Below are positions 55,681 to 64,000 of a stretch of DNA of 64,000 nucleotides, piece after piece. The DNA is from Pedobacter steynii (GTDB lineage: Bacteria > Bacteroidota > Bacteroidia > Sphingobacteriales > Sphingobacteriaceae), in the NCBI RefSeq assembly GCF_900103665.1, contig NZ_FNGY01000008.1, positions 124,001-188,000 on the forward strand. The letters are read 5' to 3'. A model generated the notes under the pieces. It saw only the letters and a list, made by a program, of their open reading frames with translations, did not search any database and was not told the DNA's origin. How positions within the stretch are numbered: the stretch's first letter is position 1; the number at the start of each line of letters is the position of its first letter. Both the position numbers and the translations under genes were made by a program.

Positions 55681-55732
55681 TTATAAAAGAAAGATGCTGT
55701 ATGTTGATTGAGCATCAGCACACAGCATCTTT
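55681..55732 (-). terminator. Rho-independent terminator after the STN-type SusC/SusD pair
   Basis: An 11-bp perfect stem (AAAGATGCTGT at 55690-55700, ACAGCATCTTT at 55722-55732) with a 21-nt loop is followed on the minus strand by CTTTTAT. It separates the SusC/SusD pair from the GH2 gene. Confidence 0.8.
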
Positions 55733-55765
55733 GTGATAAACCCTATTTTAACTCAAATTAAGGAA

Positions 55766-57343
55766 CTAATAACCCTTATTTTGAGTTAAATTCTTATTAA
55801 TATCCCGTTCTTTTTGAGGAACAGGCCATAGATAATGTTTGGCAGGATCGAAGTTTCTTTTCTCTACGAAAATCCGGTCTGTAGTCAAAGTCAATGCTCC
55901 TGTATTTTCATCTACGGTACCTAAGCGGGCTCCGAAAACATCACCTGATCTTACCTGCGGACCAATTTCCCAACGCTGAATATCGAACCAGCGTAAACCT
56001 TCCATTGCAAATTCCACACGGCGTTCACGACGAATCAAAGCTCTCAGTGTGGTTTGAGTGTTATAAACGGCTTGATCTACATCAGGCATTCCTGCACGGT
56101 GACGTACTTTATTAACCGCATCATAAACCGTCGCATCGATCTGATTGCTTTCAATTTTAGCTTCAGCATAAGAGAGCAACACCTCTGCATAACGCATTAC
56201 GATCATATTTAACCCATTGTTCCAGATGTCCTGAAAATCAGATAAGTTGGAAGTGTATTTCTTTACAATATAACCTGTTTTTGAATTATTTTCTCCTAAA
56301 TAATAATCCGATGCATTTTTATCAATGGAGTTGAAATAGCTTCCATCATACAGCTGACCTGGAAAAATGACGGTAGCTGCCAGACGCGGATCCCGGTTTA
56401 CATAGGGATTGTTGGCGTCATAACCTGAAGCCGGATCGGAAGTGGTTTTACCATTTATCATTTCATACGCATCCACCAAAGCCTGTGTTGGAGCAATAGA
56501 AGAATATCCCCCCATGGATGAAGAAGGCATTACCCCTAAATTGCCATTGGGAAGGTCATTTTCTTTATACTGCACATCAAGAATAACCTCAGTATTGTTT
56601 TCGTTCTGGATGCGGAATAAATCCTGATAACTGGGAAACAATTGATAACCAAAATTCATAATTGTCTGGTAATCGGCTATTGCAGTCGCATAATCTTTAT
56701 TAAATAATTCAATTCTGGCCTTTAAAGTTAGCACAGCAGCACGTGTGATACGTCCGACATCACTCCCTGAATAATTAGTTGGCAGATCCGGAGCAATGGT
56801 CTTAAGCTCTTCCAATATGAATTTGGTGATGTCTGCTTTTGGTGTTCTGGCAATCTTATTAGCCTCATCAATGCTGATCATGGTGGTGACCAGAGGTACA
56901 TCACCATATAACTGGGTTAGAATAAAATACTGATAAGCACGAAGGAAACGGGCTTCAGCTTTAATTCTGCGTTTTAACGTTTCATCCATTGGCGTAGGAT
57001 CAACATTTGCTAAAAACCAATTGCAACGCTGTATGTTCACATATTTCCAGCGATTGTTGGCATCGGTATCTGTCGCAGAAAGGAAGCCATTTCCAATAGA
57101 CGTAAATCCTTCCCATACAAACTGGCCATAAGCGTTATCACTGGCACAGTCCAGATACATGACATTATATCCATCTTCCCAATTGTTGTAACATCCATTT
57201 AAGACCGCTAAAGCATCAGCGGAAGACTTCCAGAGTGTAGTGGTTGAATATTTATCAAGCGGTTCCTTGTCCAGGAAAGATTTTTTGCAGGCCGACAAAG
57301 ACATCAGCGCAGCCGCAAAGCATATGATTGTTGTTTTTTTCAT
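55766..57343 (-). CDS. SusD/RagB-family glycan-binding lipoprotein
   Basis: The ATG at 57343 is chosen: it gives a signal peptide with lipobox LSAC-KKS, and upstream starts would overlap the SusC stop. The protein has about 525 residues, with the blocks KAEARFLRAYQYFILTQL and RRERRVEFAMEGLRWFDIQRW and the end LTQNKGY. It forms a pair with the preceding STN-type SusC, 13 bp away. The glycan is unknown; nearby GH43 and GH2 genes suggest a plant-type galactose/arabinose/xylose-containing glycan. Confidence 0.93.
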   Translation of the reverse strand: MKKTTIICFAAALMSLSACKKSFLDKEPLDKYSTTTLWKSSADALAVLNGCYNNWEDGYNVMYLDCASDNAYGQFVWEGFTSIGNGFLSATDTDANNRWKYVNIQRCNWFLANVDPTPMDETLKRRIKAEARFLRAYQYFILTQLYGDVPLVTTMISIDEANKIARTPKADITKFILEELKTIAPDLPTNYSGSDVGRITRAAVLTLKARIELFNKDYATAIADYQTIMNFGYQLFPSYQDLFRIQNENNTEVILDVQYKENDLPNGNLGVMPSSSMGGYSSIAPTQALVDAYEMINGKTTSDPASGYDANNPYVNRDPRLAATVIFPGQLYDGSYFNSIDKNASDYYLGENNSKTGYIVKKYTSNLSDFQDIWNNGLNMIVMRYAEVLLSYAEAKIESNQIDATVYDAVNKVRHRAGMPDVDQAVYNTQTTLRALIRRERRVEFAMEGLRWFDIQRWEIGPQVRSGDVFGARLGTVDENTGALTLTTDRIFVEKRNFDPAKHYLWPVPQKERDINKNLTQNKGY

Positions 57344-57356
57344 TACAATTTGCATT

Positions 57357-60300
57357 TTAGAAGGTAATATTAAGACCAATTGAATTCACCAATACCTGAG
57401 GATAAGTATATCCATTATCACCTCTTGGAGCCTCTGGATCTACCCATTTATAAAAGTTGGTGATTGTAAATAAGTTCTGACCGCTATAGTAAATACGGGC
57501 ACGGCTTAAGCCAATCCTTTTAACATATTTTTCCGGAAGTGTATAACCCAATTGAAGGTTTTTCATTCGCTGGTAAGAGGCATCTCTGATCCAGTAAGAA
57601 GAAGGCATGCCAGACGGATCATTTTGTCTGAAATTAGTCCATAGGCGTGGAAAAGTAGCATCGGTGTTTTCAGGAGTCCAGGAATCCAGCAAAGCTGATG
57701 TAGGTTTACCGGTGCTGCTGCTTACCTGGCCCAACATAATTCCCTGCACATAATTTTTCACATCAGCCGCACCTTGTAGAAATACGGTAAGGTCAAAACC
57801 TTTCCATGCCGCATTCAGGTTGATACCGAAGGTTGCTTTTGGGAATCTTGAACCTAAATAGGTCCGGTCACTTCCATTGATCACACCATCACCATTGAGG
57901 TCACGGTATTTTAAATCTCCAGGAGCAATAGTGCCTCCAGATTGAGTAGCATGTGCATCCACTTCCGCCTTGGTCTGGAAAATGCCATCAGAAATATAAC
58001 CGTAAAATCCATCAATAGGATAACCAACCTGTCTGAAAGTAGCACCACTAATGATTGGTCCGATGCCATGCAGATCTGTAATTTCATTTTTGATAAATGA
58101 AGCATTCAAATTCGCACCATAACTAAAATCTCCTTTTACATCATGGTAAGTTAACATGAATTCCCATCCACTGTTTTTTACTGATCCTGCATTTTGTACT
58201 GGCGGAACCAGGCCGTAGACTTCCCCTATAGGTAGCGATAACAGAATATCACCCGTTTTTTTATTAAAATAATCTACGCTAAGGGTAAGTTTGTTATTAT
58301 AAATCCCGGCATCTAAACCAATTCCGGTTGTAGTGGCACTTTCCCATTTAATCTTCTCATTCGCACCATTTACCACTGCAACGCCTGGTGCAATAGCAGG
58401 AGCCGTACCACCGAAAACATAATCCAGCCCTGTATTAATGGTCGAAATGTAAGGATAGTTGGCAATATCAGACTGATTCCCCAATTTACCCCAGGAGCCT
58501 CTTAGCTTTAATTCATTTACCCAGCTTTTGACAGGTGCAAAAAACGCTTCCTGTGAAATCCGCCATCCCGCAGAGAAAGAAGGAAATGCTCCCCAACGCT
58601 GCAGAGGTGCAAAGCGTGAAGTGGCATCATATCGCAAATTTGCTTCCAGTAAATACCTGCTATCGAAACTATAATTGATGCGGCCAAATCCTGAACGAAG
58701 CGCCAGCTCATTGGCATAACCAGCAGTTGTTTGCCCATCAATCGGACCAGCATTTATTTCACTTAAAGAGTTGTTCAGGAATCTTTTGCGATATCCTTCC
58801 AGGACATTAACCGAGTTTGATTCCTCTGAATAACCAGCCAAAGCACCAATGGTATGCTTACCAAATGTTTTATCGTATTGCAAAAGTGCCTGTAAAGTAA
58901 CCACATTTAAAAACTCATTGTAATCTTTCAGAGAGTTTGGTCCCTGATAGAAACTAGGTGCCCCGGTTATCTTGTCGTAATACTGCTGATCCTTAATGAA
59001 CTTTTTATTCTGATCTATATTGAGCTGGTAACCAACAGTTGGCTTGAAATGCAACCCCTCAATAATGGTCAGGTCTGCACCAACATTACCCAATAGGTTA
59101 TAGTATTTTTCTCTGTTAAAAGAACCGCCTTCCAGCCAGGCCATTGGATTCCCGTCACTGATGTAACCATAGTTGCCATTTGCATATTTATAAGGTACCA
59201 TTGGTGAAATGCGGTTGATCTGGCGAATCACCTGAGCAAAATCACCTGTGAAAGGATTTGCCGGCTCCTGCATGGTAGAATTGATAAATCCTAAATTCGC
59301 ATTGATCTTAATTCCTTTGGTTGCCTGAGTAGTTAAATTGATACGGCTGGTGTATTTATTCGTATTGGTACCTTTTACCAGTCCGTTTTCATCAAAATAA
59401 CCGAGGGAAACCATATATTGAGTTTTTTCCGTTCCGCCGCTCACATCAAGATAGTGATTTTGCTGAATCCCATTTCCTTTGTAGAAAAGCCCCAGCCAAT
59501 CCGTGTTCGGATAATTAAACGGATCTGAACCATCTCTGAATTTTTGTATTTCCGCATCGGTATATCTCAAGGGTTTTCCTTCGTTCTTTAAGGCCAGATT
59601 ATATAAAGCGGCTGCATCCCATGAAGGTAAATAATCCGGTAGATTTGTTGGCTTTTGCTTGCCTAAATAAGCATTGTAATGAATCACAGAAGTACCTGCT
59701 TTACCCTTTTTAGTCGTAATCAGGATTACCCCATTGGAGGCTCTCGAACCATAAATGGAAGCGGAAGCTGCATCTTTTAAAACGCTGATGTTGTCGATAT
59801 CATTTGGATTTACATTGTCCATTGATGAAATTATCCCATCGACGATAACCATTGGATTGGTACCTCCCAATGTCCCGATGCCCCTGATGTTAATTTTTCC
59901 AGCGTCTTTACCTGGCTGCCCGTTGCTTTGTGTTACTGTAACTCCGGCCATCGTACCCTGTAAAGCATTACTCACGTTGGTAACTGGTCTGTTTTCAAGT
60001 TCTTTTGCCCCTACTGAAGCTACAGAACCTGTTACGTTTACCTTTTTCTGTACACCATAGCCAACCACGATCACGTTCTCTAATCCAATGGACGAAGGGA
60101 CTAAGGTGATGGTTAATTTTGAAGTTTTATCTGTAACTACAATGGTTTGGCTGATATATCCCAGGCTGGAAAACAGCAATTCATCATTAGGGCTGGCGGC
60201 GATTTTAAAAACACCATTTGCGTCAGAGGTGACTACCTTACCTGTTTTTTTGTTCATTACATTTACCCCAGGCAGGGTTTCTTCTTTTTCTCCGAATATG

Positions 60301-60719
60301 GTCCCCGTAATTTCCATCCTGGAGAAAGCCGATTTTAGATCTGCCGATACAGCAGCTTCTTTCTTCGTCAGGATCACCGTTTTATCCTTAATTGTGAAAA
60401 CCAGATCCTGTCCGGCAATACACTGGGTCAATACTTCCTCCAGTGGTGCGTTGAGAAACTGTGCGTTAATTTTGACTTTATCATTGAGCACATTCGATTG
60501 CCAGAAGACATCAACCCCCGCTTGCTTTCTGATTTCTTTGAATACCCGGCTTATCGTAGCCCCTTTTTGACTATAGGTAATTTGTGCCCTGCTTTTTGCA
60601 CTAACCTGAATTAAAAACAAGGAGAATACAAGTGCTAAGGAGGCCATACGTCGGATGTTTGTACGCAAATCTGACTGATTACCCGGTTTACTAATTTTTG
60701 TAGAATTGTATAACTTCAT
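57357..60719 (-). CDS. SusC/RagA-family TonB-dependent receptor with N-terminal STN signalling domain
   Basis: This 1120-residue receptor has a long N-terminus with an export signal (cleaved near SRAQ). An STN domain at about 50-120 (ISRVFKEIRKQAGVDVFW and EEVLTQCIAG) comes next, then a carboxypeptidase-like domain, a plug (VIVVGYGVQKKVNVTGSVAS, LKDAASASIYGSRASNGVIL) and a barrel ending in ITF. The STN domain contacts FecR to signal substrate to the ECF sigma factor. The adjacent fecR and sigma genes complete this relay. Confidence 0.95.
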   Translation of the reverse strand: MKLYNSTKISKPGNQSDLRTNIRRMASLALVFSLFLIQVSAKSRAQITYSQKGATISRVFKEIRKQAGVDVFWQSNVLNDKVKINAQFLNAPLEEVLTQCIAGQDLVFTIKDKTVILTKKEAAVSADLKSAFSRMEITGTIFGEKEETLPGVNVMNKKTGKVVTSDANGVFKIAASPNDELLFSSLGYISQTIVVTDKTSKLTITLVPSSIGLENVIVVGYGVQKKVNVTGSVASVGAKELENRPVTNVSNALQGTMAGVTVTQSNGQPGKDAGKINIRGIGTLGGTNPMVIVDGIISSMDNVNPNDIDNISVLKDAASASIYGSRASNGVILITTKKGKAGTSVIHYNAYLGKQKPTNLPDYLPSWDAAALYNLALKNEGKPLRYTDAEIQKFRDGSDPFNYPNTDWLGLFYKGNGIQQNHYLDVSGGTEKTQYMVSLGYFDENGLVKGTNTNKYTSRINLTTQATKGIKINANLGFINSTMQEPANPFTGDFAQVIRQINRISPMVPYKYANGNYGYISDGNPMAWLEGGSFNREKYYNLLGNVGADLTIIEGLHFKPTVGYQLNIDQNKKFIKDQQYYDKITGAPSFYQGPNSLKDYNEFLNVVTLQALLQYDKTFGKHTIGALAGYSEESNSVNVLEGYRKRFLNNSLSEINAGPIDGQTTAGYANELALRSGFGRINYSFDSRYLLEANLRYDATSRFAPLQRWGAFPSFSAGWRISQEAFFAPVKSWVNELKLRGSWGKLGNQSDIANYPYISTINTGLDYVFGGTAPAIAPGVAVVNGANEKIKWESATTTGIGLDAGIYNNKLTLSVDYFNKKTGDILLSLPIGEVYGLVPPVQNAGSVKNSGWEFMLTYHDVKGDFSYGANLNASFIKNEITDLHGIGPIISGATFRQVGYPIDGFYGYISDGIFQTKAEVDAHATQSGGTIAPGDLKYRDLNGDGVINGSDRTYLGSRFPKATFGINLNAAWKGFDLTVFLQGAADVKNYVQGIMLGQVSSSTGKPTSALLDSWTPENTDATFPRLWTNFRQNDPSGMPSSYWIRDASYQRMKNLQLGYTLPEKYVKRIGLSRARIYYSGQNLFTITNFYKWVDPEAPRGDNGYTYPQVLVNSIGLNITF

Positions 60720-60798
60720 ACTTATTTGGTTTGGTTTAATTGATTGGATTTAGATATCTCCAGGCTTTATCCCGAAGAAAAACATCTGGTGGTATTTT

Positions 60799-61935
60799 TT
60801 ATTTTTGTACTGAAATTGTCCTCCCTTCTATTTGAAAATGAACTGCTTTAGTTAGTTCTAACTTTTCCAGGACTTTCGAGACATGATCAAATCTGGAAAT
60901 GGTACCGGAAAAGGTTTCGTTCTTATTTACCCCTTTTTTATATTCGATCTCGACATCATACCACCTTGCGATTTTTCGCATGATGCTACCTATTTGTTCA
61001 TCTTTAAATTGGAAATATCCATTCTTCCAGGCGACAGATTCTTCCGCATCTACCGTTTTTACATACAACTGACTGCTGTTTTGTATCGCCTGATCACCGG
61101 GGTTCAGGATTTTTGATGCACTGTGTTTCGTTGAGGAGACTTTGACGCGGCCCTTGAGTAAGGTTGTTTTGGTTTGAGGGTCATCGTCATAACTGTTAAT
61201 GTTAAAATGAGTTCCCAAAACTTCCACATTTTGAAGGCGCGTATGAACAATAAAAGGCCTGTCTTTATTTTCTTTAACTTCGAAATAAGCTTCACCATCC
61301 AGGCTAACCGTTCTTTCTGCCTGGAGAAAGGAAACCGGGTATTTTAAGCTGGAAGCTGCATTTAACCAGACTTTCGTTCCATCAGGGAGTATCAGCCGGT
61401 ATTGTCCGCCTTTTGGGGTTTCCAGGGTATTGTAGATTGGCCTGTGGTCAAGGCTTATCGCATTCATCCCATACCTCAGTTCCCCTTGATTCGTTTTAGT
61501 GATGATAATTCCATTCTGCTCTGCGATGGTCCCTTCAGTGGCTTTAACCAAGACGATCTTTTTCCCGCTGCTTAAAGTAAGTATGGCTTTATCCTGTCCC
61601 GGCGGCAGGTCATTGTGATAAGCATATGCGCGGGATGATTTATCAGGTAGCTTTACCTCTTTATTTGTGTAAAATACCAGACCGGCAGCTGCTACAAGAA
61701 TGATTGTTGCCGCAATACCAATTGTTTTCCAGCGTTTGAAAGGTGTTTTCTCTACAAGTTGTAATTGTAAAAGGGACCAGCTTTCCAACTCATCTGCTTT
61801 GATTTGCTCCGGATCAATGTCCTGAATTTTATCTTCAAATTTAAGGTACCAGCTTTCTACCCAGGCGATTTCTTCTTCGCTTGCAGTTCCGTTATTATAT
61901 TTAAAAAGTAGCGCTTCGGCTGATTTATTTTTCAT
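60799..61935 (-). CDS. FecR-family anti-sigma/transmembrane regulator
   Basis: The ATG at 61935 replaces an upstream TTG. The protein (378 residues) has a cytoplasmic N-terminal domain (EEEIAWVESWYLKFED), one membrane helix near residues 76-93 and a periplasmic FecR domain with LPDGTKVWLNAASSLKYPV and ERTVSLDGEAYFEV, then a C-terminal domain. It relays the STN signal to the sigma factor. Its position between the sigma and SusC genes is canonical. Confidence 0.93.
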   Translation of the reverse strand: MKNKSAEALLFKYNNGTASEEEIAWVESWYLKFEDKIQDIDPEQIKADELESWSLLQLQLVEKTPFKRWKTIGIAATIILVAAAGLVFYTNKEVKLPDKSSRAYAYHNDLPPGQDKAILTLSSGKKIVLVKATEGTIAEQNGIIITKTNQGELRYGMNAISLDHRPIYNTLETPKGGQYRLILPDGTKVWLNAASSLKYPVSFLQAERTVSLDGEAYFEVKENKDRPFIVHTRLQNVEVLGTHFNINSYDDDPQTKTTLLKGRVKVSSTKHSASKILNPGDQAIQNSSQLYVKTVDAEESVAWKNGYFQFKDEQIGSIMRKIARWYDVEIEYKKGVNKNETFSGTISRFDHVSKVLEKLELTKAVHFQIEGRTISVQK

Positions 61936-62049
61936 TTTAATACTCAATTTGTTCAGTTCAGTGCATCAATTTTTGACAGACCTATGCTAAACCTGATAAC
62001 CTAAGGACAGCTCTAAAAGCAGGTGGGAGTATTGAGAAGGAAATTATTT

Positions 62050-62619
62050 TTAAAAAAACAGGAAAAATACATTTGCGCCTAACTTCTCTCTGAGAATTTT
62101 AAGGGTATTGTGTATTTGTTTTTTAACGGTAAGTGGACTGGTATTCAACATTTCACCAATCTCCTGATAAGTCATGTGGGCGTTCCTGCTGAGTTCAAAA
62201 ACCTTCCTCATTTGCGGCGGCAAAGAAGCGACTTCCTTTTCTACCAAAATGGTCAGTTCTTTTACCCGGATGGCCCAATCCGTAATGTTTTCTCCCTGAT
62301 CGAGAAATCCCTGCAAAGAATCCGCATATTCATCTCTGATTTTTTGCCGGTTAAATACATTGATCACACGATTTCTGGTCGCCACATACAGATAGGACGC
62401 CAGGCCGGAACTGAGAACCAAGGTGTTTCTATTGTTCCAAATGAAGGCAAACAATTCCTGCAAAATATCCTTTACCTCTTCCCGATGAGGTAAACGTTTG
62501 TAGGCATGACGGTAAAGAAGACTATAGTAACGTTTATGAATTTCGTTAAATGCGGCGTGATTACCTTCTGTTAAAAGACGACAAAGTTCCACATCACTAA
62601 ATTCCCTATAATCATTCAT
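62050..62619 (-). CDS. ECF RNA polymerase sigma factor
   Basis: This 189-residue protein has sigma region 2 (HKRYYSLLYRHAYKRLPHRE, DILQELFAFIWNNR) and region 4 (SLPPQMRKVFELSRNAHMTY, then QEIGEMLNTSPLTVKKQIHN). It belongs to the FecI-like Bacteroidota group and should direct polymerase to the SusC/SusD promoter when FecR releases it. It starts the sigma-FecR-SusC-SusD cluster. Confidence 0.93.
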   Translation of the reverse strand: MNDYREFSDVELCRLLTEGNHAAFNEIHKRYYSLLYRHAYKRLPHREEVKDILQELFAFIWNNRNTLVLSSGLASYLYVATRNRVINVFNRQKIRDEYADSLQGFLDQGENITDWAIRVKELTILVEKEVASLPPQMRKVFELSRNAHMTYQEIGEMLNTSPLTVKKQIHNTLKILREKLGANVFFLFF

Positions 62620-62835
62620 AAACTAGCAATCGCCTTTAAAAGGGCATAAAGATAAGCCTATTGTCTCCGTTCACACAGAAATAATGTCAAAAATATCCGT
62701 TATACAATCCCGACTCTTATGATCCCCCACCATAAAGAGACTTTATAAATAAAGAGCTTTTCCTTTACTCCGGACGATAATATCGTTTTGGAACAGAAAA
62801 AACTCTTTATACTTTTTTTAGTTCAGACACTGAAC
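62620..62835. other. Promoter region of the sigma factor gene and 3' region of the GH43 gene
   Basis: This 216-bp gap lies between the GH43-type stop and the sigma start, both minus strand. It contains a loose inverted repeat with TAAAGAG/CTCTTTA parts but no clear terminator. Confidence 0.4.
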
Positions 62836-64000
62836 TTATTTATCATCAAAGCGAAACCAATTAAAATCCGCATATCCACCTATACCAGAATCCCCGGTGC
62901 TATAATTAAATAAGGCGAAACGGTTGGCAGTCCAATCCAATCCCAGCGCCATATTTAAGGTATTGCCAATGGTCTGATATTTTTTTCCATCTGTACTGTA
63001 GGCAAAAGAAGCCGTGTATCCGATATGGGTAACATTTGCCTTAACCCAGAGCTTATTACCCGTAAAGGGAACGGTTGTAACCAGACTGTCGGCATTCATC
63101 ATGACTATGGATTTTTGCCCGGCTTTTTGTTGAACTGCTACAAAAGCATAGGGAAACTGAAAAATACCAAAACCTGCTACATTTCCATCCTTTAAAGCGG
63201 TAACGTCTATTTCGACAGTACCACTTGATTGTGGTCCCTGCACTCTTTGTGTTAGGGTATTTCTGGCCTCAGAAAGTTTTGTTGCCTTGCCGGCTTTCAA
63301 ACGTAAATAACCCTTACGCTCGTTAAGAGACCATTTTTGATCATCCGGATTGTGGTTCCATTGCCATTGTAAGCCAAGTTTTGCCGCACTAAATTCGTCG
63401 GATGTTGCCGGAACTGTGATTGGGTATGTTTTTCCTACATCAGGTTTTTTAAACGTTTCTACCCCTTTTCCTTTATCTCCCAACATAGGCCAGCCATCTA
63501 CCCAGGTAACCGGTTCCAGATTAGGCACGCGGCCTATAGGACCACGATCCTGCATAATGATAAACCACCAGCTCCCATCTTTCAACTGGACCATCCCACC
63601 CTGATGCAAACCATTGCCGGGATAAGTATGGTCATCATTGATGATCTCTTTTGCCTCATAAGGCCCGTAGATATCGTCTGCCCTCAAGCAAATTTGCCGG
63701 CCTGTTGTACCTCCGGTAGAGCCCAGAAGATAATACTTGCCATTAATCTTATAAGTATGAGAACCTTCCAGGTAAGGAAATTTGCGGTTATTATAAATTT
63801 CTTTCTGAGGGGTTTTCACTGATAAGGCATCTGCATTTAATTCAGTGATAAACAGTTTTTCCTGTCCGTGGGCAACATATACCTTCCCGTCATCATCAAA
63901 AAACAATCCCGGATCGTATAAATATTCTTTAAAAATAGTTCTCGTCCAGGGGCCTTTCGGGTCTTTGGCAGTACATATTGAAAAATTTCCCGGGTCGGTA
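62836..64000 (-). CDS. Glycoside hydrolase family 43-like enzyme, partial at window edge
   Basis: The frame stays open to the window end, so the N-terminus and true start lie outside; about 388 residues are visible. The visible part contains propeller strands typical of GH43 (FSICTAKDPKGPW, YDPGLFFDDDGKVYVAHG, EGSHTYKINGKYYLLGS with a conserved Glu, and GGMVQLKDGSWWFIIMQDRG). A C-terminal jelly-roll domain (about the last 190 residues, from SDEFSAAKLGLQWQW) follows, as in beta-xylosidase/arabinofuranosidase members. It probably removes xylose or arabinose from oligosaccharides. It lies upstream of the sigma-FecR-SusC/D cluster. Confidence 0.85.
   Translation of the reverse strand, partial: TDPGNFSICTAKDPKGPWTRTIFKEYLYDPGLFFDDDGKVYVAHGQEKLFITELNADALSVKTPQKEIYNNRKFPYLEGSHTYKINGKYYLLGSTGGTTGRQICLRADDIYGPYEAKEIINDDHTYPGNGLHQGGMVQLKDGSWWFIIMQDRGPIGRVPNLEPVTWVDGWPMLGDKGKGVETFKKPDVGKTYPITVPATSDEFSAAKLGLQWQWNHNPDDQKWSLNERKGYLRLKAGKATKLSEARNTLTQRVQGPQSSGTVEIDVTALKDGNVAGFGIFQFPYAFVAVQQKAGQKSIVMMNADSLVTTVPFTGNKLWVKANVTHIGYTASFAYSTDGKKYQTIGNTLNMALGLDWTANRFALFNYSTGDSGIGGYADFNWFRFDDK

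Noticed and set aside
1..64000. Search for CRISPR arrays, tRNA/rRNA genes, insertion sequences and integrases
   Set aside because: No regularly spaced direct repeats, transposase-like proteins or tRNA-like cloverleaf sequences were recognised by eye.

Overview
The window looks like chromosomal DNA from a member of the Bacteroidota, most likely family Sphingobacteriaceae and close to Pedobacter. The support is SusC/SusD pairs, a hybrid two-component regulator, an ECF-sigma/FecR/STN-SusC relay, DUF6266 and DUF6934 proteins, and moderate-to-low GC with AT-rich spacers. The genus is an inference from gene content; no rRNA or other phylogenetic marker was compared.

Layout. 1-3.6 kb (+): magnesium transporters corA and mgtE, then bioB, ending at a terminator shared with convergent ohr. 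3.6-7.6 kb (-): ohr, a FUSC-type membrane protein and a lipoprotein resembling the pore-forming domains of cholesterol-dependent cytolysins. 7.6-8.4 kb: no intact gene, but a broken NIPSNAP-type gene carrying a 20-bp sequence three times. 8.4-19.9 kb (-): rpiA with a GH2 glycosidase, two paralogous TPR proteins, gyrA, hemF, an MFS transporter and two small genes. 19.9-30.0 kb (mostly +): a DUF4442 thioesterase-like protein, an AlbA_2 protein, a MATE exporter, a minus-strand secreted chorismate mutase overlapping an unknown gene, a TauE/SafE permease, three sensor-kinase-like genes (the last a degenerate LytS-type kinase) and a DUF6266 protein with a GNAT-like tail. 30.1-30.8 kb (-): a DUF6934 gene and a small partner.

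31.2-49.2 kb (-) is a polysaccharide utilisation locus (PUL). A hybrid two-component regulator precedes two tandem SusC/SusD pairs, a truncated and frameshifted sulfatase, a GH88/GH105-type unsaturated uronyl hydrolase, a DUF2264 protein and an unassigned secreted protein. This fits import and breakdown of a uronate-containing, formerly sulfated polysaccharide, but the glycan cannot be named from sequence alone.

49.4-64 kb (-) holds a second carbohydrate region: a GH43-type enzyme running off the window edge, an ECF sigma factor, FecR, an STN-type SusC and its SusD, a GH2 beta-galactosidase-like gene broken by a 5-bp tandem duplication, a Gfo/Idh/MocA oxidoreductase and a Tat-type metallophosphoesterase. 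Two identical 15-bp operator-like sites lie upstream of the last gene.

No mobile element, CRISPR array, tRNA or rRNA was recognised. The most notable features are the cytolysin-like lipoprotein, three decayed genes (two disrupted by short tandem duplications), the DUF6266-GNAT fusion, the active/degenerate kinase pair, and an Asn in GyrA at the position of E. coli Asp87.
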